From assembly GCF_019097595.1 (NCBI RefSeq), contig NC_080716.1:15400901-15464900 (forward strand): a stretch of 64,000 nucleotides of DNA. Direction: 5' to 3'. The position numbers and the translations under genes were made by a program. The stretch comes from Hemibagrus wyckioides (Eukaryota > Chordata > Actinopteri > Siluriformes > Bagridae). This document shows, in pieces, positions 19,065 through 31,022 of the stretch; position 1 is the stretch's first letter, and the number at the start of each line of letters is the position of its first letter. Under the pieces are notes generated by a model. The model was not told the origin of the DNA and did no database searches. It saw nothing but the letters and a program-made list of their open reading frames with translations.

Positions 19065-20069
19065 TGTGGGAGATAATTTTGTAAATGAGGATATATGTAT
19101 GAGGTGTGTGTTTGATGTATGTGAAATAATCGGGGGACAGCAGGAGTGAGTTCTCAGGTAAGGTTTATTCGTTGGGTTGTTTGAGCTTAAGAACAATATA
19201 AGGTTTAACACGGCATGTTGGCCTGTCACGGGCCTTGCACACAGGCTGCAAGGGCTTTGAAGAACAAATAGTTGTATCGATGATGTCAGTCTGGCAGGCC
19301 TTCTCTGCGGTACCAGGCTTTCCAAACTTGGACCAATCAATGGCAGAGAGGCACCCTAGATTGTTATGGTCAACCTTCGCTCCACTGGTACCTGGAGCGG
19401 CAGTGATCTCATCATGAAGTAAACGCAGCGCGTGCTGGATGGCAATGGTGGTACCAGGCGAAATATCTAGAGTACATACGTAGAAGACAGCGGATAAATC
19501 AGAAAAGCCGTGAAGTGTAGAGTGTAATAAAAGAAAGGGTGTTGGCCCCTGAAGGACTGAGAACTTACCCATGCTGTCTCCTGAAGAAGAATGAGGTGTT
19601 GGCGAGAGTGAGGCCGAAGACAATACCACTGGTGGGGGCGGAAACGCCCAATTTTTAATATAATGATTTAGGGAAGTTTTAATTATAATGGTATTTGAAA
19701 AGTTGTAAATTCAAAGATAATGGTGTAAAAAAGAATCTAAAAGGTCTCAAAAAGAAAGATGGGTGGGATTGTCTAGGCAAAGAACCAGTGATGTGTTGCA
19801 TTGGGAAGATAAGGGAAATGTATATAAAGGCTGTAGTTGGAGTTCCCGAGAGAGAGGTTGTTGGGATGTTCATGCGTGAGCATCTCAATTCTTGTGTCAG
19901 CGCTGATTACAAAATAAAATCTCTTATCTGCATTCATCTAGTCTGCTTGATTGGCTAATTTAGTTTTGAGGCCTTACTAACTATGAGTCTCACTTAGACT
20001 GAGCTGTCAGGTCAGTGTGGAGCTGGAGTCAGATTTTAGTAGTGAGTACAGTAGAATTTTTATTCCACA
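19065..20069 (+). repeat. ERV 3' LTR
   Basis: 1005 bp, the partner of 5592-6596, with TATA at 19821-19830 and AATAAA at 19913-19918. About 9 substitutions separate the pair. Confidence 0.96.
19165..19629 (-). CDS. Antisense ORF in the 3' LTR, 154 residues, unknown
   Basis: The 3' LTR copy of the frame at 5692-6156, identical apart from Q for R near the C-terminus. Transcribed from the minus strand, it would run back into the provirus from the 3' LTR, the position used by HBZ-like antisense genes. It could be chance. Confidence 0.3.
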   Translation of the reverse strand: MVLSSASLSPTPHSSSGDSMGKFSVLQGPTPFLLLHSTLHGFSDLSAVFYVCTLDISPGTTIAIQHALRLLHDEITAAPGTSGAKVDHNNLGCLSAIDWSKFGKPGTAEKACQTDIIDTTICSSKPLQPVCKARDRPTCRVKPYIVLKLKQPNE

Positions 20070-20166
20070 ACATGCACGAGAGCAGTGATTGAATGCGAGT
20101 TGACCACTGCAACCGCTGTTGCATTAACAACAGATGGATGGACCTCCTGTGCGACCAAAAGCTATC
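20070..20166 (+). mobile_element. hAT transposase fragment, part 2
   Basis: Reads ARAVIECELTTATAVALTT and then DGWTSCATKSYLTVTAHF, the conserved hAT block around TDGWTS. With 5507-5591 it shows that the ERV inserted into a hAT coding sequence. Confidence 0.8.
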
Positions 20167-21165
20167 TCACAGTGACAGCACACTTCAGCATAATATATAT
20201 TCTTAATTTTACAATTAATAATATCATATGATGAAATGATGAAGTTTAATATATAGTCTCCTAATTAAAATAAATATTAAGCCAGATATGAGCCACACAC
20301 TCTCCTTAAAACCAATTCTACTGTATTATGATGTCTTGACACCACACCCCCTACCTGAGTCTGATGTTTGTGTGAATGCTATGAATCTAAATGCTGGTGC
20401 TGCTCTGAGACGTCCCTCAGTCCAATTCCTCCTACATATCTGTGTGTTTGTGAAAGTGTGTGACTTTACAGATGCACATTGCTAATCTGCGTACTTGTTA
20501 TGTGCATTAGTGTCACCCAACATGACATGGCTTGATCCTATTTTTTTTTTTCATTATTCTATTTATTTTGTACTTTCATATCATAAGAAGCTTTTCAGTT
20601 ATGTAGCTGTGTGTGTGTGCATGAGAATGACTGTGTGTGTATGTGACTGAGGCTCTAGTGAATGAAGACCCTCTGGGAGCTGCATACTATCTCCAATCTT
20701 GTGTTTGACAGGTCATTCATCACAGCAGAGGAACTGTACCTTCAGTGGTTGCTGAGTGTCTGTGTGCATTTGAACTCGCTAATATTTGTGTTCCTGTTTG
20801 CTAGAGATTTGGTGGCCCATATCTGGTTTGGCCAGCATAAAGCCAGCACTGGGCCACACCACATAAACCAAACCAAAACCGGGCCACATCTGGCATGCTA
20901 TCATATAAGCAGTGCCATCACTGCCAGACCTGTCCGCATCCGGTTGACATACCACATGCCATGCCAGAACCATGCTCAGCCAACAGTGCCAGCTTAATGC
21001 CATATCTGGCCCAGACCCTGCTATGTGGGTTATTGTGCCACCATCAAGCAGTGCTCAGAATAATGCTGTACAGAATATTTGCAGGCTTAGGAAGAAGAAT
21101 CTGCAGCTGCTTGTTCAGTAAATCTCTAGCATCCATGTACACTCACACACACACACACACACACA
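20167..21165. other. Intergenic, with a repeat rich in TGGCCCATATCTGG motifs
   Basis: No gene supported. 20800-21040 contains several diverged copies, in both orientations, of a GGCC(A/C)CATATCTGG-like unit, as in fish MITE-type repeats. 21140-21168 is a (CA)n run leading into the Tc1 element. Confidence 0.4.
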
Positions 21166-22044
21166 CACTATATTGCCAAAAGTATTCGCTCACCCATCCA
21201 AATAATCAGAATCAGGTGTTCCAATCACTTCCATGGCCACAGGTGTATAAAATCAAGCACCTAGGCATGCAGACTGTTTTTACAAACATTTGTGAAAGAA
21301 TGGGTCGCTCTCAGGAGCTCAGTGAATTCCAGCGTGGAACTGTGATAGGATGCCACCTGTGCAACAAATCCAGTCGTGAAATTTCCTCGCTCCTAAATAT
21401 TCCACAGTCAACTGTCAGCTGTATTATAAGAACGCATTATAATTATATATATATTATATATTATAATGACTGCATTGTGCCAAGTGTAAAGTTTGGTGGA
21501 GGGGGGATTATGGTGTGGGGTTGTTTTTCAGGAGCTGGGCTTGGCCCCTTAGTTCCAGTGAAAGGAACTCTGAATGCTTCAGCATACCAAGACATTTTGG
21601 ACAATTCCATGCTCCCAACTTTGTGGGAACAGTTTGGAGCTGGCCCCTTCCTCTTCCAACATGACTGTGCACCAGTGCACAAAGCAAGGTCCATAAAGAC
21701 ATGGATGACAGAGTCTGGTGTGGATGAACTTGACTGGCCTGCACAGAGTCCTGACCTCAACCCGATAGAACACCTTTGGGATGAATTAGAGCGGAGACTG
21801 AGAGCCAGGCCTTCTCGTCCAACATCAGTGTGTGACCTCACAAATGCGCTTCTGGAAGAATGGTCAAAAATTCCAATAAACACACTCCTAAACCTTGTGG
21901 ACAGCCTTCCCAGAAGAGTTGAAGCTGTTATAGCTGCAGAGGGTGGACCGACGTCATATTGAACCCTATGGATTAGGAATGGGATGTCACTTAAGTTCAT
22001 ATGCGAGTCAAGGCAGGTGAGCGAATACTTTTGGCAATATAGTG
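21166..22044 (+). mobile_element. Tc1/mariner copy with the middle replaced by an AT palindrome
   Basis: Complete ends: CACTATATTGCCAAAAGTAT at 21166 and ATACTTTTGGCAATATAGTG ending at 22044, followed by TA. The transposase N-terminus ([20 protein letters not shown]) and C-terminus ([20 protein letters not shown]) are present, but the middle, including the first catalytic Asp region, is replaced by an AT-rich near-palindrome at about 21434-21468. It is non-autonomous. CA repeats lie on both sides. Confidence 0.88.
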
Positions 22045-22359
22045 TACATACACACACACAGACACACACACACACACGTTTGTTCATCTGTGAGGTGTGT
22101 GTTCAGCTGATTCAGGATACAGGATAAGCTGAGTAAACACAGTAGACATGTGACCTGCACAGTGATGCTGTTAATAGAGGTGTGTAGTAACCTGCAGGTA
22201 AAAAGATGTTTGGATAAATAAGAGAAAATGCCGGTCTCTGTTGTTTATGACAAGGACTGTTGTCCTGCATTATAACATCCTTAACTGCAACATTTTCCTC
22301 TTCCGTTATTATCAGTGTTGAAAGTACACCCCCCTCACTGAACAACACACACACACACA
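22045..22359. other. CA-repeat-rich spacer
   Basis: (CA)n at about 22045-22078 and 22342-22362, with no gene between them. Confidence 0.45.
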
Positions 22360-22715
22360 CACCATGAATTAGAGCGGAGACTGCGAGCCAAGCCAAAACT
22401 GGGACATATATTTTTACATGCACATGAATTTAATATGGAGTTGGCCCGCCCTTTGCAGCTATAACAGCTTCAACTCTTCTGGGAAGGCTATCCATGTCTT
22501 TATGGACCTTGCTTTCTGCACTGGTGCGCAGTCATGTTGAAACAGGAAGGGGTCATCCCCAAACTGTTCCCACAAAGTTGGGAGCATGAAATTGTCCAAA
22601 ATGTCTTGGTATGCTAAATAATTAAGAGTTCCTTTCATGGGAACTAAGGGGCCCTGAATTCACCTGAATTCAGTGATTTGGAGGGGTGTCCCAAAATTTT
22701 TTGGCAATATAGGGT
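22360..22715 (-). mobile_element. Degenerate Tc1 fragments
   Basis: 22363-22395 matches the Tc1 segment around 21781-21810. 22440-22712 is a decayed minus-strand copy (TTTATGGACCTTGCTTTC, CAAAGTTGGGAGCATG) ending in TTTTGGCAATATAGGG. Confidence 0.7.
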
Positions 22716-22734
22716 ATCTCTCAGGTATCTTTAG

Positions 22735-23693
22735 TCCCACTTTAAGAGTCATGGCTCAGGCACCCAAGAAGTGTTACATGTGACATAACTTTTCATTTCA
22801 GCGCTTAAACAGAATATTGTGTAACATGTGGTTTACTTAACTGGATGTTATTTGTAAAAGTTATATAACTTGTCTAATTTATAAATTACTTCATGAATAG
22901 TACTAAACAGGTGCCTTGGTTTCTTGTTTACAGTTAAAATCTGCTGCAGAGCACTTATGCTGTCTATAACCAAGTTGGCTACAACTGCTTCATTGCTGCA
23001 GGAATCTATGTGGTGATTGGATTTGTGTCTTTCATTCAGGTCCAACTCAACAAGCACAACGATTATCTTGTGCATTACCACCGTCTAGAGGAGAAATCCA
23101 CCTCCTTGAAAGTGATCTTACTGTATTTCCTATGTGAACAACAATAGTTTACAACTAGTTTTAACAATAAAGTCAGATTGATATTTATGGAAGGATAACT
23201 GTTGTATTTATTTATTATCTTATTGTGCCTTAATGCCTCCTACACCTCATGTTTATTGTGGTCCAAATGCTTTTACATTTTAAGAATTAAAAAGTGTGAC
23301 TGTTTGTCAGACAACTAGATTAAAGTTTGCATACAGCCGTATCATATTGGAATAATATTTATATATACATGAGTACAAAGTAGAAATGATCATTGTCCAT
23401 GTAATTGTTCATGATCCATTATTTTATTTGTAACACTTTGTAATTACAGAAATAAAACTAGTTCCTAATATCTCTGTCTATCTTTTCTTGGTGGTTAAAT
23501 GCATTACAGTGTTTCCAGTTTATTGATTCAGATTGTAAAATTAATACCACAAAAATACAACATATCTGAAACAAATATATGCTTCTTGTTTACAAGCATA
23601 CAAAATGTCCCTTTCCCAATGTCTATAAAATGTATTTGCAGCTTTTTTTAACCTGCCTAAAGCATCAAAAAATTCAGAATTGTTCACAAGTCT
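22735..23693. other. Downstream flank of lipoxygenase A (duplicated at about 42568)
   Basis: Noncoding, alignable with 42568-43616 beside copy B (shared GGCACCCAAGAAGTGTTACAT). This places the duplication boundary near 22735 and 42568. Confidence 0.6.
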
Positions 23694-26600
23694 CTATATG
23701 GTAATGCTGTTTTCTATTCGGCTAGGACACAGATAGAGATATGGTGGTTCGAGACCCTTATTCTGCTGCAGAATCTCCTCTTCAATGTCCTTCAGATCCT
23801 GCCTGAAGTCATCAATTATCTTTTGGGCTGCTGGTTCAGTGAAGTACTGTTCCTCGTACTGTGCCAGAGGTATCTGAGCATGATAGATAGGGCAGAGGGC
23901 AGAAAGAAGATAAAGTAAAAATGTAGAAATTCTAATTAGACAATGAAAATTATTTAGTTGTACATGTAACATTGAATTGAAACACATTAAGGAAGTTATG
24001 GGAATATTTTGTTCTGGATTCCACCAAAATTAATACAATCTTACAGCCCACATCCTTTGTTTTATTTGTACATTTTGTTTTATCAAATGACATATTGTTT
24101 AAACAGCAGCAGGCCACTTTGAGTGTTTTGTGGAAGTCTTCACTCACTGCGTCCGGTTGAACTCTTCCTAAATGCCATGTGATTGCCATCTGTACACATG
24201 ACTGGCTGATATCCGGGAGTGTGTTCATGATTAACTCCATAGTGACACTGTCTTTGTCTGTGGGCGGAGGCTGGCGCATGGTGCAAGGTGTGTTGGGCAC
24301 CCAGGAACAGAAGTCAAACTAGATGATAGAAGAAAATGTACACATTCAGTCAATCTCAACAGAACTGGAAGTGGACAAAAATTGGAAGTGTGTTTTGCTA
24401 GAAGGGAGACACTGGCAAAAATGCAAAATTTAATGATCAGTACATTGATACTGGCTTTCTTGCCTCTTACAGCAGTTGAAACTAGACACTGATACACTTG
24501 CTACCGCTTTGTAGGCTGGTTTGATTGTGCCTCTTGCATAATGTGGTAAGTACACTATAACACTATGAAGTAGTTGGATACTGTAGTAGCAGAACACTGA
24601 TGTTTAAATACAATAATTATGCATATTTGTGAATTTTGCCAGATCACCCAGGCCGAAAAAAGTACTGCATAATGATGACAAATAGCACATAGTATTAAGT
24701 GTTAGGTTTATGTTCAAACTTCCCTTTACAGTTTAAACAGATAGGTACTTCATTTAGATGTAATTTTATAAAAGAACACAAGAATGATGCATCACTTACC
24801 TGTCCATTGTTGGTTGCTGCATGTTGTGCAGTGGTGGTAAAGATGACCACACTCAAAACAGTGATCAGCTCCTGTTTATTCTTTAGTTCATTAGGCAGTC
24901 CTGTCACATATGAATTATAAAAATAACATATCAATTAGTGTATATATATATGTGTATATTATATATATACAGTCATGTATATATAAGGATACATGTACAC
25001 AAAACTGTTGTATGTATTGCAATGCTATATTTGAAATCATTTAGACCTTATGTCTGCTTGGATAAATTATTTTCTTATGCAACAATTAGTTGTTTTTCAT
25101 AATAATTCATTATTTTTCATTATTACCCCAGACCCTGCAGCACAGAGTCACTGCTGCTCTACAGCAATTGCTATGACATGAGTATAATAATTACATTTTT
25201 TTGTTTAGGCAACTAACCAAACTGAGGAACATTTACAAAGCCTTCCTCAACCACATCCTTAATCCATGCCTGCAGTTCTGAATCCTGCACCACTTCAATG
25301 TCACTTGTGTAATATAGAGTCACTATGCTGGAGACAAACCTGTAGAAGAAAAAGAAGAGCTGTCAGTACCTGTACTGTCTCCAAACTCAAGCAAAACACT
25401 GAATATGGTTAAACTTCATTTCAGTGCTGTAGATCTGCCTGGACTCTTACTTCTCAATGGTGTCCCAAAGCATCAGTGTGTGCTCTCTGTAGAAGTATTT
25501 ATTGAGTTTTGTAACACCACGATCTATGAAGTCATGGCGGGGTTGGAGAGAGCGATAGTTCAGGACCTTACACCCCTTTTGAGACAGCACCAGCAGCCCT
25601 TCACCACCTGTAGACACCACCTGCAGAGAAAGCATAGCTGACTATCTACTACTGATCAACAGGGTGTCCGAAAAGTCAGAAACCATTGGGAATATTTTGA
25701 ACAAATGTGTCAATCCAAATATGTTGAGCACAAGAGAAAAAGTGTAGAGTTTATGTTATAAATAATCTATACAAAATTAAATGTATGTAGTTTTACTGCA
25801 GTTCACCCTTTTGAAGATGCCATCCTGAGAGATGAGCTGTGTGCGTGCACGGCAATTTATCTCCAGAGTGTACTTCAGATGAGGAGTGAGCAGCTGTAGC
25901 AGAGAGAGACTTGCTGCTATACCGGTCATTTGCTATATATATTTAGCTATAAAGAAAGCTTTTCCATTCTTCCCCACTAACCTTGTTTATAGGGTGGACT
26001 GAAGGGAGGTGACGCAGTGTGGCCACACAGAACACCTCTGCTATAAGGTGAGTTCGCAGTAGGTGCGACAGCACCTGGAAGACCTGAAATTCAGCATGAC
26101 GGACCCACATTTTAGCCAATAACCAAGCCAGAGGTGGATCGTTAGGGAGGAAGATGGGTGTGTCCTTACTAGGATTCTGTTCAAGCTGAGAAAAAGGAAA
26201 AGGGAATGAGTCTTTTCATTAGCCATTTGTTGCTGCTGGTGAACAGACTTGGTGAAAACATTACCTGTATTGCAATGGGAATGAGGCCATTGTCTGGATG
26301 TTCATATAGTAAACACAAAGGAGCTGCTATATATTGCTTTTTCCCTCTGATCACATTCTCAGGGATGCCATCCACTACAGCGTAGTCAACAAGGTATATA
26401 TTCCCAGCCTTCACAGAGAGAAAGAGAGATTGTTGTAGCCTTTAAAATACCTGGACATCAGAGGTGGGTTGTAACGAATTACATTTACTTCGTTACATTT
26501 ACTTGAGTAAAATTTTTGGGTAATTGTACTTTTAGACTATTTTTAGAGTATTTTTAAAGATGTGTACTTTTACTTTGGTAACTTTGGTAACTATAATTTG

Positions 26601-29600
26601 GTAACTATGGGCACCTTTTACTCTTACTCAAGTACATTTTTAGTGAAAAAACTTTACTTTTACTTCGCTACATTTGGCGGCGTTCCTCCGTTACTGTCAA
26701 TTGTTAATTAATATGAGATTTTTAAAATAATTAGTTTATATGGCTTATTTGCAAGTCTCGCAAGACATTGGAGAGGCTGCTTCGCGAGAGGCTGTTACGG
26801 ATCTCCCGCTTGCGTATAGCGCGTTTAGAGGAAAATGATGAAGCTGAAGGAAGACGTCTGCGAGTTAACGGAGGCAGATGGCCCATGGCCTCAAGTTCAG
26901 TCTGTTTTCACTTCAAGATGTCAAAAAGAATCGTTTCATAATGCGATGCATGCTGTGTTCACCAAAACCGACTGACATCGCAGTGTACAAGAATTCCAGC
27001 TTCAACCTAAAAAACACAGAGCAGTAAGTGTCAAGGTTAGGCCTATTTCAACCCTATTAATGGTCATTTGGTAACTATGGGCACCTTATTTTAATACCAG
27101 ATTTCTCACACTGTCCGAATGTTTTTCCTCATATGCATATACATTTTATTTTTGTAGTCTTTATTTTTTATAATATTTTTAATTTATTTTTGCAGTCTTT
27201 TGTATGATAAGCTTGCATGATAAGCTCTTTTGTATGATTTTAAACCAATCTCTATGGATCAAGATCTCTCAGAAGTGCATTATTTGTGAGCCATTTAGCA
27301 TCAGAACAGAAAACATCCTGCAGTAGCAGATGTTCTAAGTTGCCTGACTGACTTTGGCCCTTGGCTGACTATTTGTTTATGACCTCATCTTATGATCGTG
27401 ATATACTTTGTTTTGTCCTATAAATTCTTTGTGTTTTGTTTTGAACATGTGTTGAACACAGACTGTCGCTGACAGTTTCTTCTTCTGTAATTTAGATTGA
27501 GATAGATTTTCAGGATAAACTCGCCCAACTGCCAGTGAATACATCAACCACCACGTCTGTTTCTGCTGACGTCTTTTGTATACCTATTGATAACACTGAA
27601 TCTTAACCTTTCTTCTGTATAAATACTCCCTGTTCATCTCAGTAAATTTGAAATTTGCTATTCAATCAATGTCTCTGTGTGGTTCTTTGGCAAAAAGCTT
27701 CCCTGATATCAGCAGGAGAGTGGCAGCAGCAGCACGACTCAGACTTCTTCTCCGAGTGAACACGAAAATTCTAACACAGAGCCTCATATATAAGAAGAAT
27801 GATGATGGTCTTGAGCCAACTGCCTTTCATTTCATTTACACAGAGAGTATTGTTTCTGGACCGGACTCTGATAATATCAAAGGTATTTTACAACTTTCTG
27901 AGCAAACAGTTTCAACGGGCCACTTATAAACTTTCTTTTTGTCTAGGCATATACTCCTGTTTAAGGTTCCAATGAAATCCACAACAAAGAGCTATCAGAT
28001 AAATGTTCAGCATTAAGTCAGATATAAGAAAGCACATGCTACAGCCAAACAAGAAGATCAACTTTATTAACAATTGTAGCATCAACTTTCAAAAGCTGTT
28101 GGGGCTTGTAGAAATGTCAAGGCAGCGAATGTGCATATGAAAAATAGACCTGTTTCCTGCAAACCACAGTGCCAGCTGGCATACAAATGATCACAAATAC
28201 CTGTAGCAATGACATGACGGATACACAGTAGGCGCATTGTGCTATTTGTTAATACATTAGTTCTACAGATTAAGTGACTGATACACATTTGATGACCTTT
28301 TCACACGAAACAACTGTGATTACCGACAACTGTGACTATGATTCATATAATCTGATCCTTAAACACCCTTGGTGTGAATATGTGAGGGCATGGTGTCCTG
28401 TGACTGGCGGATGAAGGATGACCAGGAAAATCAAGAATATTAATTTTTTTAAGTATGTGTGGCATCACTGCATAACTTATGCACCACGCCTTACCTTGAG
28501 CTCTTTATTCAGGGTGGTGTTGGGGCTTAAGAAGGCCTGCACCATGTCTCCAGAGACGGGGAAGTTGGAAGGCAGTTGGCTGCACCTATGGATCATCCGT
28601 GGATTTGACCCATTCAGGAACAGATGGCCGAAAAACCAGTCCTCTTTCCAATGTTCCATAACGTATTCTAATAACATTCATAACACATTTAACAATTAGT
28701 ATATAATTATTATAAGTCTTATGGTGTGTTGTGTACAGTTCAATGAATAAATGTTTCTGTTTATAGTCAAAATGTATTCTTTATACTGGAAGTTCATTGT
28801 AAATATTTTGCCAATATTATAGAATGAAACTGATTAAAAATCACTTGCAAATGTTGAACAATAAAGTCACAGCTACAATACCAGCAATGGGACTCCGTAA
28901 TTTCCAAAATATTTGTTTAAAATCATCCAGATCTTCCCATGACCTTCCAAACCAGATGACCAGCTTCTTTAGAGACAGCTCCAAAAGCCTAAAGGTGATT
29001 AAATAAAAAATATGTACAGATATATGTACTCTGCATAAATGTACACATTACTGTGATGCTTTGTTAAGACTAATAAGGCATTTTGGTTGAGATGTGTAGG
29101 ACTTAATTAATGCTGTTTTTATGGAGTAACTCTAAACAAAATAAAGATAATAAAATAATTCACTGCTCACGCAAATTGAAGTGATCTTTCAAAGTCACAG
29201 CGCTTCTCATTGGCAAAACGAGCATCCTGGGGAAGATCTGCCTCGGATTTGGCGTCTATGCATTTGGGAATTCCTGGAGCCCAGACTTGCCATCTAATAT
29301 AACATAACACAAATAAACACCAGTTATATAAACAATCAGCAAACAAAGGCTGTATAATAATGCATGTATTTCATTAAGGCCCAAGCAATTAACATTTCTA
29401 GTAAACTCATAATTCTGTCTAAAGTTAATGCAAGATAAGTCAGAATCAACTAAACATCGACACGGTAAATATTTCACATATTTCTTATACATAATGTCTA
29501 GTAACACATACATGTAATTCAAAAACAGAAACCATCCTGTAGTATAAGGTGTTCTAAGTTTCAGAGCTGCTGGCTGAGCCCAATGCAAACATTTTTAATG

Positions 29601-30507
29601 GGCCTCCTTCCTATTTACCAACTTTCTTTTTGTCTAGGCATGAAGCAGTACATGCCCCTGATTAATGCTCCAATGAAATCCACAACTTAGAGCTATTAGA
29701 CAAACGTTCAGCATGAAGTCAGAAATAAGAAGAAAAGTGCAAGCACATGCTATAGCGAAACAAGAATATCAACTTTATTAACAAATGTAGTATCAAATTT
29801 CAAAAGCTATTGGGGCAGGTAGAAATGTCAAGACAGCCAATGTGCATATGAAAAATAGTGTTTCATGCAAAACCATACCAGCTGGCATACAAATGACCAG
29901 AGCAATGACATGACAGATCCACAGTAGGCACATTGTGCGGTGTGGTGTATTAATGCACTAATTCTGCACTAGGTGACCGATAGATAACTTAAAAACTTTT
30001 TTTTTTTTTTTTTAAATCAGAATTGCTGATCTTTCCACACTAAACAACTTGCGATCAGTGTTTAGTCTTATCGGGGTGTACTCAATAGATCACGATTCAC
30101 AGAAAAGTGATTTTATTTTTGCATAACTGCACTTGCAAATAGTTGCAGAATTACAGAGAATATTGAACATGCTTGAAAACTTTTGGAGCCTTGGCAATTA
30201 CTCAGACTATTTAATTAGAGATAATTATAATTAAGAGATAATTATGTTTCCGAGCAGGTAGTCACTGAGCTGGGGATGTAGCCAATGAACCCCAAAATTT
30301 GTTAGAGACTGGGATATTCTAAATTCTCTAACTCCAGATCTTATTTGTGCAAGAATGCAAGTCCTTTGCCCTGACAAGCAATTCTACTCCCCACCCAGAA
30401 ATGTAGCAAAGACATTTAAAGGTACAGTGACATTTAATATTCCTTCTAGATCTAAAATCATCACATGATACTAATAATATTACATTTTAAACAAGACAAC
30501 ACACACA

Positions 30508-30540
<33 letters not shown>

Positions 30541-30541
30541 C

Positions 30542-30623
<82 letters not shown>

Positions 30624-30637
30624 GCAGACAGACAGAC

Positions 30638-30705
<68 letters not shown>

Positions 30706-30931
30706 GTGTGAGTGTGTGAGGGTGAGGCATTCTGATAAAAGTATTGTTTTGCCAAGCCTTTCCTATCTACAGCACCAATGAAAATCCTCACTTTCTCTTT
30801 CTTTGTAAATGTATAATTATTTTTGTGCATTATAAATTTTATTTGTTCAAATTATGAAGATAGCTACATGAGCTATACTATATATTATATATTCTATATA
30901 TTATATATATACTATACTAAGCTATACTATA

Positions 30932-31022
<91 letters not shown>

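Larger units (their letters stand above)
5592..20069 (+). mobile_element. Full-length endogenous retrovirus with accessory ORFs
   Basis: Two 1005-bp LTRs (5592-6596 and 19065-20069) begin TGTGGGAG and end TTCCACA and differ at about 9 sites, which implies a recent insertion. The order is LTR, tRNA-Trp primer site, 2-kb leader with a 134-residue ORF, gag, pol in the gag frame after a UGA, env, a 140-residue ORF, about 1.1 kb of other sequence, purine tract, LTR. The Gag has one zinc knuckle, gag and pol share a frame, and the TM has CX6CC. This places it near gamma/epsilon-type retroviruses, although the primer is the one used by avian alpharetroviruses. Probable 4-bp target duplication: ACAC (5588-5591) against ACAT (20070-20073). 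gag, pol and env each carry inactivating changes, so this copy should not make virus unaided. Confidence 0.95.

Noticed and set aside
23697..24497. Separate small minus-strand genes at the end of copy A
   Set aside because: They are exons 13 and 14 of the lipoxygenase with intron read-through.
30509..30704. Regular short repeats as a possible CRISPR array
   Set aside because: Uniform 4-bp units without spacers in a vertebrate genome. This is a microsatellite.
30461..30830. ORFs of repeated YLSI/SIYL on the minus strand
   Set aside because: Translation of a GATA/GACA microsatellite, not a protein.
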